From Tubulanus polymorphus (taxonomy: Eukaryota > Nemertea > Palaeonemertea > Tubulaniformes > Tubulanidae), in assembly GCF_964204645.1 (NCBI RefSeq), contig NC_134026.1, positions 22,834,650-22,898,649 on the forward strand: 64,000 bases of DNA, read 5' to 3'. The number at the start of each line of letters is the position of its first letter. Positions within the stretch are counted from its first letter, which is position 1. Positions 11,137-23,909 of the stretch are shown here, piece by piece. The position numbers and the translations under genes are program-made. The notes under the pieces are model-generated. The model did no database searches and was not told the DNA's origin. It saw only the letters and a program-made list of their open reading frames with translations.

Positions 11137-14100
11137 ATGTCTGACGACTCCAGAGAAAAATATGGTCTAGACATTGATCATCGAAAAGGTTTGTGAAAAT
11201 GAAGTAGGCTTTTTTGAAGTAGGCTCCATGACGTATATATATAGTCATGGACTTCTAGTTGGTTAGACTAAGTTTGTTGTAGGACATATTCTTTTATTTG
11301 ATGATAGACTATACCAGATGCGTGATTTTATCTTTCAGTGCCATTCTGGTGTTCCAGCCGTTTCGCGTTGGCTGTCATTGGATTTTTTGGTACGATTAAT
11401 CTCTATGCCTTGAGGATCAATCTCAGCGTAGCTATGGTATGCATGGTAAACCAGACGGCATTGCTCGAATCAAATCCAATGGACGTAGCATTCGCAAACT
11501 ACACCAACGCGACGCATAGTTTCAATTTGACCGTGAAAGAATCGCCGGCCGTTGATAAATGTCCACGCCAAGCTTCTTCAAATTCTAATGATACGAATCA
11601 AGTGAGTTTGAATTTACTCGAATGTAATGAAAATCCCCTTATTCATGAATAATGCTCTGTATAATTATTATTGCTCAATGATCATTTTAGATGGAAGGCG
11701 ATTTTCTCTGGGATAAAGAAAAGCAAGGGATTATCCTCGGCTCATTTTTCTGGGGTTACCTCATTACGCAATTACCGGGTGGAATTTTGGCGTCGCGATT
11801 CGGAGCAAAGCGTGTTATCGGATTCTTCATGATCGCGACATCCATCGCCACGCTGCTCGTGCCGGTCGGTGCTCGGACTAACTATATATTTTTGATTGTG
11901 TTGAGAATCATTTGTGGAATGGGTTCGGTAAGTGCAGAGCAATCGTATGCTTGAAACCTTTTATTGTTATTTGTTGTAATTGTGGGCAATGAAAAGATAC
12001 TTGATTTAATTAAAATGCCATAATGATGTTGCTATAGTGATGGTCTGATTATTAACCTATTAATTATGTTCTTGATCAATGAATCAAATCACTACTTAGG
12101 ATAGCAAGGGTGATTCATGTACCCGACTATCTTTTCTGCAAACTAATTTGAGATGATCTCGAGCGTGTTTAACTGAAAATTCAAGCTTCAGAAGGATTTC
12201 TATAAAAAAAACCTAAGATGTTACAAGGAAATAAGTATAGAAATAACTGGCTATAATTACAAGAAACCATGGTGAAGCTGCGTCATTACAAGTATTCTAC
12301 CTTTTACCTGGCAGCTTGCCTACCTTCAAGTATCTCATGTCTTGTTTGTTTGTCGACTGTCGGTGTTATTACAGAGAATAATTATTGATAAAAGATAATA
12401 TTGACATACAGAGAATAGATAGAATAGATTAGATATGATCTATTGGACAGGGATTGATTAGGCAATCCAAATCTCCTAAGAATAATATGAAATGAAAAAA
12501 TCAACTGAAATGATGCAAAATAAAAACATTCAGTACCCACTATATATAGCATGTTTCTTGTATCATTTTATCGATGTATGAAATGATGGTTACGTAGCAG
12601 TTCGGATTTTTCAGGGAATTTGGTTTCCATGTTTTCATATAATGTGGGCTAACTGGGCACCACCATTGGAAAGATCCAAGTTAATGAGTTTCACATATTC
12701 TGGTAAGAAAATTTGGATGATTGTCGTCTTTATTCTGCCTTGATTATGAGGATACATGTATATGTTTTTAATGCATTTAGGAGCACAACTGGGTAATGTT
12801 CTAACACTGCCTTTGGCTGGTCTGCTTTGTAAATATGGTTTTGACGGAGGTTGGCCATCTATATTCTATATCTTAGGTAGGTCTTGTGGTCATCCCTTTC
12901 TACTACCTCATATAGGATGCAGATTTTCTTCATCACAACTTCTCCATTTCCTACAGGCGCTTTAAGTTTGATATGGTGTATTCTTTGGTTGGCTCTTGTC
13001 AGCGACTGTCCGACCGCTCATCGCAGAATAAGCAAAATTGAAAAGGCCTACATAGTACAAAGTTTGAGAGGTGAAATGAAAAGCCATCACTCCAAGGTGC
13101 GGTACCCTGTATATCTGTCTTGCGGTCAAATGTTTATATTGGATTGATTTGTATCTTATCTAAACGTGTCGTGTCATTTTTTAGAAACTGGATATACCTT
13201 TTAAATCATTGTTTCTGTCAATGCCTGTGTGGGCAATAATCGTTGCCAATATCACGTCCGATTGGGGAGTTTACACGTTCTTGACAAATATACCTTCATA
13301 TATGAATGAAGTGCTGAAATTCGAAATTACTGCTGTAAGTGCCGGTGATTCTCGTATTTAAATCAGAACATATTACTCTGTTTCTTCGACGTGAAATATT
13401 CAAGCGATTTTATTTTCTTATCTCAGAACGGCTTTCTCTCGTCGATTCCCTACTTGCTGTTTTGGTTCATTGCCACGATGAGCGGAGTAGTCGCTGATTC
13501 TTTGAGAAGTAAGAAGCTTTTGAATACGACGCAGACCCGGAAGCTATTCAACAGTTTAGGTAAGGGTAGTTTGTCAAGATATGAATAAAGATACTCTCCT
13601 TGAAAGTTCTATAATAATGTGAATATCATTTCAGGTTTGCTTCTCCCGGCTGTTATGGTTCTCGTTCTTGGTTTCCTCGACTGTACCCAAGCCTACCTCG
13701 CCGTGGCTTTGCTCGCTATCGGTGTCTCGATGAATGGTTTCGCATTCAGCGGATTCGTCGTCAATCCCGTCGACATATCGCCCAAGCATTCGGGAATCAT
13801 TTTCGGTATATCGAATTCGCTGGCAGCTGTTACGGGTTTTCTTGCCCCATATATAGTTGGCGTTATTACATCAGACGTAAGTATTTTTACTTGATATCAT
13901 ATATTTAAAGCGATCAGGTGTTGATTGTTTATGAAATGCTAGGGCTTTGATGCATTATGATCAGCTTATATCTGATGGCTGAATTCATATAGAGAGTACA
14001 ATAGTTTAGTATGTGTGCGCATCAAGTGAAGTGTAACAACCAAGCAACAGCTGTTGTTTCCATTATTGCCGGACGTTGAATTAATGGTTTTATTCTAGCA

Positions 14101-14469
14101 GTTAGAATCCCATTCACATTGCAGAATTCATTTCGAATAGTTGTATTTAATAGACATTTTGATAAACATGGATTAAGTAGATATATATATATACAGATTT
14201 TCTCTTGTGAACCATAACAGTTTTTAATTGTTATTTTGCAGCAAACACGTCAACAGTGGCAAGTTGTATTCTACATTTGTGCCGCAGTCAACACTTTTGG
14301 AGCTTTGTTTTTTATATTCGGAAGTTCAGGTAATATCCAACCGTGGGCACGGGAGACCGAACCGGACGAAAGGTCAGTCGAATTACAAGATCTCACCATC
14401 GATAAAAACTCTGCTCCGGTAAATGGCGAAAGTGTGAATCATGATGATCGCAAGCAGCCAATGATATGA
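11137..14469 (+). CDS. SLC17-family anion transporter, sialin-like, complete
   Basis: Ten exons: 11137-11188, 11339-11601, 11691-11927, 12615-12702, 12781-12876, 12957-13096, 13185-13334, 13427-13559, 13635-13876 and 14242-14469 (TGA). They join in frame to 542 residues, a little longer than human sialin (495). It is a 12-TM major-facilitator protein of the SLC17 branch: LYALRINLSVAM in TM1, a luminal loop with several NxT/NxS sequons, LGSFFWGYLITQLPGG (TM2), FHIMWANWAPPLERSKL, GAQLGNVLTLPL, NGFLSSIPYLLFW and GFVVNPVDISPKHSGIIFG. The TM1 Arg (R43, human R39) and the His of FHIMW (H192, human H183) are kept. The two acidic residues I recall as proton-coupling in sialin (E171, E175) align with C180 and S184 here. 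Family substrates are sialic acid, acidic amino acids, nucleotides or phosphate. The substrate here is unknown. Confidence 0.93.
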
Positions 14470-16130
14470 GGCTGAAATCTATCTAAAATGGATTTATCAT
14501 ATTTTACGATTATTGGCTTCAGCAATTACATAGATCTACAGACAGCTTAACATTGCATTATTTTGTCATGTTGTCATATGGTATGTATTTTGAACTAGTC
14601 TCATACCTTTTATTGTATTTTACATACTAAGTACATTAAGTTTTTTCCCTTCAACGAGAGCTGTTGAATTAAGTAATTAGTTGTTTGTTGTATATCTACG
14701 GAATTGATAGATCAGATGCCAGTCGCTCTTTTGGGCTTTTGCATCTCTTGGGTATCTTAAACTGCCGAATGTAATTTATTAAGTCAAAGATTCATAGAGG
14801 CTATGAATTTCTGATTAAATCCATAAACATTGTCACAGATGCAGATGATATTATGTGTCTTTTTAGATTTTTTAAGTTAAGTGTGTATGTGATGTCAGTT
14901 GAATTTCGTGAAAACAAGTATTTGTTTTATGTTCCTTATATGGAACGATAAAATCGTAGTATTTTGCTCTTTGTGTGATAACACTTTTCTCTATTTTGAA
15001 GTGAGTTGCTTGTTGAGAAACAGTTTTTTGTGTTGGTTTTTTGTCTTCTTGCGTCTAACGAAGAATATCAAAAAATCTATTTTTGATACTAGATCATTTA
15101 AGGAGTGTTATTTGTCTTGTGAAAATATTGAATTAGTTCTTATCTAATTTCATTTCAATATTTACCCTACCAGTTTGAATGAAATCTCAGTTATAGTTAT
15201 TTTACTTTTAAGAATGTGCGTATATATGCGTAGTCCTTATAAATCAATGAATTTTAGATTCTTTGCTATAGAAAAATAATGTACAACCAGTACTTGTAGT
15301 ATGTGTGTGCGTGTTTGAACAAATAGGATTATGAAACGAAGTTGTTGGAAAAATTTTAATTCAAAACAATGCAATTTATTATCATATGCTGATATATTAT
15401 ATAACCGGTATACTATACGAGTTTGAAATATTTGATATAATCTACCAGATGCCTCTTTTTGGAAGTTTCTATATCATTTGGAGAGGCGCCATGGTAAGAT
15501 CATTGTATTCGTTTTTTTAGGGAATGCATATAAAATGAAGTATCCAGTATTTTCTGTGTAGAGTATCCAGTTTGAGTTACTTTAAGGGGGACAACTAGAG
15601 CATTACTAGCCATAGCACTGACCAAATAAAATGTCTTAAAACGGAGTACATTTGACATATGTACATATGTGAAATGTATATATTGAAGATATATTGAAAA
15701 TATATTATCGAAGACATCGGCCTGTGTATTGTGATAAAAGCGTATATCATCAATAAAGCTGCCACTTAAGAATAAATCTGTACCTTTAAATACTGATTTA
15801 TGATAAGTAATGATTGGTATTATTGAAATATATTATAAACCCATAACAATAACTATAAAATTTTTTTGTTTGTATGTATTATATACATATGTTAAGTGTC
15901 TTTTACTTGGCTTATTCATGATTATCTGTTTTTGATATATGCACCTCTAATATTGCTTTTAAAAAAATACCACAAATAGAAAGGTACTGGAATGACAGCT
16001 CTAGCATTTGCATTTCTGTATAAAATGTATCAAAAGGGAGGGTATTTCTATTATTTGCGTGTTTAAAAGGATACATGTATTTGAATTTCTGTGAACTATG
16101 AATATGTTACAATAGATAGATCAATAAAAA
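14470..16130 (+). other. 3' UTR of the SLC17-like gene
   Basis: AT-rich sequence without coding exons. AATAAA occurs on + at 15752-15757, 15771-15776 and 16123-16128, so alternative polyadenylation over about 1.3-1.7 kb of 3' UTR is plausible. Where the transcript really ends cannot be seen. Confidence 0.4.
16123..16128 (+). terminator. Poly(A) signal AATAAA, SLC17-like gene (distal)
   Basis: Last canonical AATAAA on + before the convergent PGM3 gene. Proximal candidates lie at 15752 and 15771. Confidence 0.35.
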
Positions 16131-16229
16131 AATCTTAGGGTTTGGAAGGACAATGTCTTTCAGTTTATTATTTTTGATGTATGGTCATGCACTGTTCTCA
16201 TCTCTTCAGACATAAAAGCTGGTAACTGA

Positions 16230-16470
16230 ATGCTGGGAGGTCTGTGCCTGGACTGATTTTATGGGCGCTTTGATTTTCCTTGACCCTTTCATGGATCCTT
16301 TTAAAACTGGCGCTCAAAGGTTAAAACTTTGCATTGTGATGACAAATAAGCTCACAATTCAAGGCATCCTATGGAGTTCAATGCCAGTCCTAAATGCCTG
16401 TCGACCCATCTGACCTTTTTTGGATTTTGGCCGGTTCGGATTTTGGCCTGTTCATCGTAACCCCCTTAGG
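16230..16470. repeat. Dispersed noncoding repeat, copy 1
   Basis: Shares ordered phrases with 28685-28880: GATTTTATGGGC, then TTTTCCTT, then GATGACAAATAA (GATGGCAAATAA in the other copy), then CAATTCAAGGCATCCTATGG (CAATTCAAGGCTTTCTATGC) and AATGCCAGTC (AGTGCCAGTC). It has no ORF, lies in the gap between convergent genes, and its class is unknown. Confidence 0.6.
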
Positions 16471-17269
16471 GATGCCTCGTGACATAATATGACAAGGATG
16501 GTATGTACAGGGCATGTATAAAATGGTTCAAATCAACAAATTATCCTATGGAACACATTTCGATTTGACGTGTCTAAACCGCTCCTTGGATCAGCCACTG
16601 AATTCAAAGACAAATTTGGGTATATCAGTTTATTTTGTATATGAAGTAAAGTATACATTTTGAAATGCATGGTAATATTGGCCACTAAGCAATACAAGTA
16701 CATAAGCCTTGAAGGGAATATATTATTTTGGGCACATATCTTTAAATGTACAATAATGCTTAAATATTACAGGTAACAAAAACTATTAGCACCTGAAGAA
16801 TTCGAACGATTCACAGAAGAGTTCAACTCAAGAAAATGTTGAAATTACATTACCGGTAAATAAAAGATAATTCTCAATTAACTGGCAACATACATGACTG
16901 GCCATTGCATACTTTTAGAAAAATATACCCTACATCTACAACAGGTAGGTTACCTTTGAGCAATTATTTTGAACAAAAATACGTTCTTGCGTACTGCAAG
17001 AGACTGACTCAAGTGGAACAGTGAAAAGTTGACTTCCATCGCAAATGACTCTAGATATGTACCGGTATGTAATCGATTCGTGAACATCATATAACATAGC
17101 AAATATAAGTTTTTTTATAACACCAGCTTCCACTGAAGGTATTGTTAATTATAATTAATATCTACGTGTTCAGGAACTCATTCAGTATAACCAAAACCAA
17201 TATTTCTAATATTCTCCTGCCTGAATGGAATGTCATCGCGTCCAACCTATAATTCTTTATCTAAAAGTC

Positions 17270-20200
17270 TTATTGAGGTAGACTGGGTCGTTCTCCTACA
17301 CCTCCAGCAAGGTCGTATATGCTTCCTGCGACTTCATAGGCTAGTTTGTCTGCATTTGCTTGAGTATCCGCCTCTGCATAAACCCGTACAACATTTTCTG
17401 TTCCTGAAGGTCTAAGAGTTGAAGAAAACAAATACTTATAATTTTACCACTTCATTCGGGTATTTGTGAATTCATCCAGGAAAAAAGTGGATATGAATGA
17501 TCTCACCTTGCAAATGAACGGCCATTTGTAAATTTACTGACTAGAATATCTATTACATTCTGCAGATTAGCAGGTGTGATACACTTCCTTTCTGCATCTG
17601 TTGTGCTTATAACTGTTCGATCTTTTACCTTTTAGAATGAAATATAAAATTAAGTTTTAGATGAGACTGAGAAACCAAATAAAAGATGACCAATTTTCAA
17701 GTCCATGCACATACCTTGACTTTCAGCTGTTTATTTGGAAGATCATTATATAATTTTTCCCAATCTACAATACTCCAACCTCTTGCATGTAAGATGGTTT
17801 CCACAACTAACAAATCAGAAATTGCATCACCAACAGTCTGAAAATATTGACAGTATGTTTATGCACAGAAGTTTCTCGAAGTCTCTTGACCTCGTAATAA
17901 ATGCTTTAGTAACAGTAGACAACAGACCTGATTTATTAAGTCTAACATCATTTTCAGACAAAGGGTAGATTTCTTCTGTGTATCATTCAACCTAAAATCA
18001 AAAATTTGATGCATGATATTTTCTAAATTGGACAACATATGTACGCCTGGACATTTCTTTGGCTTACCCAGGATTCACTGATGCATCTTCAATTGTTTTC
18101 TGTGCTTTTTCACTGAACAATACCTAAAAAGATTGAACGTAAACATAAAATATCACAATCGTACATATCAGAGGATGGAATGAAAAGATTGTGAATGAAA
18201 ACTTACTGTACCATGCCCGTTGGCTTCAAAGTAAACACCAATATCATAATTCAGGGCTAATTTATGCAAGTGTTTCACACCAGTTTTGGCGCAAGATATT
18301 GGTATTTTCTGAAAAAGTTTTAAAAAAACTTTAGTTAATCCAAAGCCATTTAGGCCTACATGAAGGAATGAAATTAAAGAAATTTTAAAACTACCATTTC
18401 TTGGGTGATATACTTTGTTGAGCTACCATTGGCATATGCCGTTTGGACTAGACCAAGTTTAATATCGAGTTCACTGGCTGACAACTGATCGCAAAGATAA
18501 CCGGCAATCTATAACAAATAACATACCAAGTAGATTGAAATAAGATTAACTGATTTTGATTCAAGTGTTTTAAAACGCCAAGTAATTGCTTATTGCCAAG
18601 CAAAATTAGAAAATGTACACTGACTTACTAGTGTAGCAATCCGGTCTCCATCCAACAGATGAAATTCACCATCTACAGTGAAATAAACAGAGCATTAGAT
18701 ACACACCAGTAGATATATACCTGGTACATGTAAATCTATACAGAAATTGAAGACGATAATACCTAAATCTGTATAGAAATAGACAATCCTGTCTGCATCA
18801 CCATCTAATGAAGCACATCTTACACCGGGTACCATTAGATTTTTACCTTGATGAACTATCCAAAATTTATACATAAATAATACATGCACACACACAGAAA
18901 TGCAATTATGAACTTGAGGAAACGTTCCAAGTAGTTTCTTACCTTGTGGTGCTTTTTGTTGAACTTTAACATAATCAGCGCCGCACTACGATATAAAGAT
19001 AACCATATATAAAACTAGATGACCCAATGTACGGTATGACTTAAAAACTGAAAAACACTAAAAATATCTCACCATATAGTTAATTTTACCACCTTTTCCT
19101 TCATTGACTAGTTCCACCGCCAAACTGTCCTGCAATTTTTCGATGAATGTTTCCATAGCCACAGCGCCAACACCATTAGCACAATCCACGACTAACTGAT
19201 TGGTGTAATTGTCCCTACATAGTTCCTAAAACGGATACAGAATAGAAAAATTTATGAATCACTTGCTTTCATTTACCCGGTACATTCACTTAGTCATTAG
19301 TTGGCCTCATTTCTTTTAAACAAAGTTTTCAATGCAGTATTTATTACCCACTTGCGAAGGATCAGAGCTTTTTCCAGAGTAAGTTTCCTCTTTTTTAAGT
19401 GTGTAAGTTAGGAGCTACATACCTACACAAATGATATCAACAAAAATCAAACACCAAACTAAGGGTCCAGGGACGGTGAAATGCTTGACAATCAGACGAT
19501 TTCAATATTCAACACGTCGTAGTGAACCCATATAGTTATCAATACCCTTGAAACTTACCATAATCATCCAACATGTCATAAGCTACACATTTACAATTGA
19601 TTGTGGTTACAAAATATGTATAGATACCAAAATAAGAAGACAGGACGGGCTGATTAGACAAAGATGGCCACCAATTGCAATAGGATTGATTGATCAAAAA
19701 ACCTGTTTGATTTTTCAAAGTTCTTTTTGGGCACAAAAATGGTCACAGAATGGTCATCTTCTGATTGTCCCAATTTTTCCTGTGATACAATATATTTTGT
19801 TTATATATGTAGTATCTAATCTGGAAACATCTGGCCTGATCAGAATCAAGATACGTATAAGAACTGAATCTTGATTGTGACTGGGCCAGATTAGTCTTGA
19901 TGGGATACATATACATGTATAAACTGAATATCAAGAAACTCCATTGAAGCATCATCAAAATGTCATAAAATAACAGGCTTCCATCTATCGACAGTCAGAC
20001 CGACAGATGAAAAGTAAACGCAATAGCGGCTGGGACTAAAGTGGGTAAAAGGCCAATTGAAACACCTGCATGATGGAAGTGATGAATTCATGCAAATTCA
20101 TGACATCAGAAGATCTTTCTTATCGATATCAATTTTCATAGCTATCTTTTTGCTATTGATTCTCTCCTACAGAATCTAATGATGTCATAAATGGGAAGAT

Positions 20201-21543
20201 GGAGGAACTTACACAAAATAAAAAAAGATGTTGATAAAGTGGGGCGACTATAGGAGAACCAACAAAAAACTCTCAAACCAAGAACCAAAGACACTATAGA
20301 GATGCACATAAAATAGACTGAAATATACATACTTGACCTCTGAGGTCTTTAAACGCGTTGGTGATTCTGTTGTAATACTGCGATGTATCAGCGAATTGAT
20401 TGTCATGACTATTGTACCAATGGACAAGAAAATGCAGCTGTGGCGTTGTGAGCACACCTACAATACAGTGGTATTCAAAATTTCTGGCATTAACGTTTAT
20501 TCATAAAACCCAGCATCCTCTGATGTTCTTTCATACGTTTCTCGATATTTACGTACCATAATCTTTGCATTTGCCACCGATGGCTTCCACACCATCAAAT
20601 ACGGACCGCGCAAGACTAGCACTACTTTGTCTAAAAATATACATATACATATATATTTATTTTGTACTCATGAAATTAACTAGCTAGAGTAAATTACAGA
20701 GTATCGTATATTATAGTACATAGTACATATATGGCTAAAGGAACGGTCAAATATATTCTGACCATTAAGGTCATTTCAACCAGAAACTAAAACTAACCTT
20801 GTATCTCTTGCAATTAAAACTACTGGCTGGAAATTATCTGGACATTTATTATTGCCTACGATATTTTTCAGGACTGTGACAAGATCAGCATCCCTGTTAT
20901 TGAAAATACATCCAACAAACATTATCGTTACATTGAAAAAAATATAGCAGCGATAATGATGAGATAGTAAAAAACCATACAAAATTCAGTGCCGAAAAGT
21001 GAACTTCGACCAATTTAAGCGTACCCGGAATTGACCAAATCTGTGGCATGCACTTCCCACGATTCTTCTAACATTTCTCCTAGCGGATCAATTAACTTTA
21101 CACCATTATCCTCTTCAGGATTATGCGAGGCTGTAACCATTACACCAATAGCGGCTGAAATAGATTAACTTCGATAAGTAGTACTTGTATCGCAAATCGC
21201 TGCTATATCAAGACTGGTAACTATCTCGAGAGACTACCATCAGTACTAATTATGACCTACCTTGCTTAACACACGATCTCAAGGTTGCGAGGAGACCCAT
21301 TCGGTACATGATATAGTCTAATGTTTCTGCCCTATAAAGAGGAAACTCACATTTACTACCTACAGTACAGACAGACTTTTAAGGCTAAACACACCACACG
21401 GTCGGACATTCTCGCGGGTGGCGGGCTAAAAAACAGCACTTAACACACCTATCCCGGAATCCAGCAGTTCCATATCGGACAAACGTGTCAGTGTTTCTCG
21501 CATGTTTTTTCAGACACACTTCAACAGCCTTATTAAAATCCAT
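17270..21543 (-). CDS. PGM3: Phosphoacetylglucosamine mutase (AGM1), complete
   Basis: Seventeen exons on -: 21543-21449, 21331-21261, 21154-21025, 20893-20798, 20630-20557, 20457-20333, 19225-19073, 18985-18943, 18846-18763, 18672-18629, 18508-18395, 18308-18207, 18123-18068, 17991-17928, 17837-17715, 17628-17507 and 17411-17270 (TAA 17272-17270). They join in frame to 545 residues (human 542). The enzyme interconverts GlcNAc-6-phosphate and GlcNAc-1-phosphate on the route to UDP-GlcNAc, in the cytosol. All active-site blocks are intact: the phosphoserine loop [13 protein letters not shown] (S65), the Mg-binding DGDADR (D277, D279, D281), the sugar-binding EANGHGT, and the phosphate-binding [15 protein letters not shown] (from R499). 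The start is the ATG before [20 protein letters not shown]. Intron 6 (19226-20332) is enlarged by a dispersed repeat. It converges with the SLC17-like gene and is divergent from the large + strand gene. Confidence 0.97.
19440..20010. repeat. Dispersed noncoding repeat in PGM3 intron 6
   Basis: Homologous in patches to 46200-46740: GGGTCCAGG; CCTTGAAACTTACCATAATC matching CCTTGAAAGTTGCCATAATC and followed by AACATGTCA in both; TTTGGGCACAAAAATGG matching TTTGGGCATAAAAATGG; and an AAGATGGC phrase in both. It is noncoding and has no obvious terminal repeats. The best match runs parallel in both copies. Confidence 0.6.
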
Positions 21544-21765
21544 ATCAACGAATATTTAACAGTTAACCAAAACACTATGTAATGTTTTAATATTTGACAA
21601 GTTTCAGGAAGTGGCCAGGAATACTGGCATCAGGAAGTGGCGCCCTCTCGCATTAAAACTCAGCCCTCCACATTAATAGTATGTCCGTTCCACGCGGGAA
21701 CGCACGTGTCGTGTGTGTACAGTCGTCATGCTTGATTAGTCAACTGCGAGTTCATAATTCTGCTG
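21544..21765. promoter_or_regulatory. Putative bidirectional promoter between PGM3 and the large + strand gene
   Basis: CpG-richer than its surroundings, directly upstream of the PGM3 ATG, with a CACGTG E-box at 21703-21708. On + a strong donor follows (CTGCTG then GTAAGT, cut after 21765), as expected for a 5' noncoding first exon. No TATA box is seen. Bidirectionality is inferred from the layout only. Confidence 0.4.
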
Positions 21766-22430
21766 GTAAGTATTATAATGTTCACAAAGCTTTGCTATTT
21801 AAAATAGCTTGAATCACATAAAGTTGCTGGCACGCCCAGTTTATTCTTCGAACGAATTAAGAATAAAACCAGACCACTAACTTTTTTTTTTACTTTTTTG
21901 TCTTTTAATTCCAATTCTTATTCAAGCCCCGCAAGGCCCTAATTTCGATGAATAGTACTATCTCGCCAAGAAATAGCTTCACTTTGGGTAAATCAACGAG
22001 CAAAGTTGATATGTTTGGCCTAAAATTATCGGGGAACTGATGTTCTCCAAGGCGTAAATGAAAATTTTAAGCCAAAATTAGGCTCAAAATGTCCATACTT
22101 GATTGATATCCTTTTTTGATCTCTTCTAAATTGATGGGCTAACGTGAATTTATACCCCCTTTTGTCCTCCCTGCGTATAAATGCAGCTTACCCAGGGGGG
22201 GATGGGGGAAAAAATTTCTATTGCCCTTCAAAGAATATATTGTCAAATTATACCGTCTCAATACACCACCCGCAAACAGTCTGATGATGTCTAGTCTGTG
22301 AATTCCCTGTGGTAGCGTTGTCATAAAACATGACATCTCTCTGCGCTAACTGGTGTTTTCAAGAATTCGTATTAGCTTTATTAACAAAAGCACTTCTAGT
22401 GGCCTAGTGTATTAAAAAAGATTTTCAACC
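21766..22430 (+). other. Probable intron, no feature seen
   Basis: Sequence between the putative noncoding first exon and the small candidate exon at 22431. It is AT-rich and has no coding signal. Confidence 0.3.
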
Positions 22431-22470
22431 ATGGCGGATACCAAAGGGCACATTCATAGTCAGAATATAG
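22431..22470 (+). CDS. Weak candidate first coding exon (MADTKGHIHSQNI, phase 1)
   Basis: The ATG has a near-ideal context (A at -3, G at +4) and opens 13 codons, followed by a G and a GTTAGA donor. The break is after the first base of a codon, as in the stronger alternative first exons further right. The donor is weaker than the others. An acceptor-like CACTTCTAG lies about 30 bases upstream, so it could be exon 2 behind a noncoding exon ending at 21765. Confidence 0.3.
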
Positions 22471-23656
22471 GTTAGAAAATCCTGATAGTGTATAAATAAT
22501 TTACAATAGTTCGAAAAATTCTAAAGAATTGCTTAAAATTGACTCAATCATCAAATTTTTCATTTTATAAGTGATGATGATGTTTACTGTCTTAAAACAT
22601 TGTATAATTATTCTCGTCAATAAATGATGTTTCCACATGCCCATCGCATGAAATGATAGCCCATTCAAGAACAATAATGTATAGAATAAACGGATGAAGT
22701 AACCGATATTGTCTAATATTGATCACTCGGAATAACAGTATCATACATTGTTAGTTGCTAATTAGCAACCTGCAAGACCTCCCCAGATATTTGTTTCATC
22801 CAAATGATTCAATTATCGTCATATGAATTTAACCATGAACTCTAATTTAGCGAGCAGTTATTTCTAAGTGGAAATGTTGTGTTATGATGTTGTGCATATT
22901 TTTTTTCAAAATACACGTGTAATTACATTTAATCTTATTAAATTGTCCTCATAAATGACGCTTATTTCTACATCTCTATACATGGTAGTTCAAATTTTCA
23001 TTGATTCATGTCATGAGTATTTGTCAAAATATTTATTTACAAGTTGCTATAGTTCATTAATAGCTCCAAAACAATCCACTGAAAATATTCAAAATGATTT
23101 TATATTATAGGTTTGAATTGTATCTGCTGAATTGATTGCCTCGCCGCGCATTCAGTGGTATTTCACAAACAACCGAAAGTGCTTTTTTATGCCTAATAAC
23201 ATCCATTTGGTCAGGAATACGCCTCATGCTGGTGAATGGTTTATCATCAATTCATTACATATTTTATCTGTATCACTTGCAGTGATGATTGGATGAATAG
23301 CTCATGATGTTACTAAATGCCTACATTGATTTTATGTTACCGACATTTTTTTGAACGTAATAAACTCTACTTAGCAAACGGTTTTTCTACTATGATAATA
23401 ATTACACGCTCAATAGTGGTATAGTAGCATACATACACATTCTATCCAGTACTCTCAACTTGGGCAATAAACTATTGCATTAGCTCGGCTCCTGGCTGCT
23501 GCGTAAGTCTGCCGATCAAGGCATTCGATGTGACAACTGTATCAGTTATTCCATAAAAACGGCATCAACTCGCGAAAGCGATAAATTTCTAGGAACAAGC
23601 GTTCACCGGCGGTGCCAGCTATTCCTTGCATTCGTGTTAGATCTATCTCAGGGGCC
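22471..23656 (+). other. Noncoding, probable intron and promoter of the exon at 23657
   Basis: No coding exon is seen. CpGs become more frequent after about 23140 (TCGCCGCGC), which would suit a promoter for the following first exon. A GTAAGT donor-like site lies at about 23503. Confidence 0.3.
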
Positions 23657-23909
23657 ATGCGTGAGGATAACAGTGGTAAACACACGACCCCAGTTTGGAC
23701 CGTGTCGACTTCAGATTCCAAATCGGACATGTCGTCGAAAAAGGTCATCACCGTTTCGCCACCGCCAAGTCCAAAGAAATTGAAGAAATTATCATGTTTC
23801 GCGCAGGTCTTCAATCACTTCATGCATCGGATTCGTAAAAGAAAGAAACGTGGCTCGATATTTGGACTACTTCGAGGAAAACCGGCATCTGTCGGTTCAG
23901 CAACTTCAG
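23657..23909 (+). CDS. Alternative first coding exon A (84 residues, basic, Ser/Pro-rich), phase 1
   Basis: The ATG sits in GGGGCCATGC. The frame stays open for 84 codons and ends with one extra G before GTAATT. The residues include a Ser/Thr-rich stretch (TVSTSDSKSDMSSKK), a Pro box (VSPPPSPKKLKKL, a possible proline-directed phosphosite) and a very basic segment (HRIRKRKKRGSIFGLLRGK). The frame is open upstream for about 24 codons but without another ATG. GC content and codon pattern are exon-like against the AT-rich surroundings. The product is unknown by itself. I infer it is one of several N-termini of a single large gene; the CACNB hypothesis is given under findings. Confidence 0.6.
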
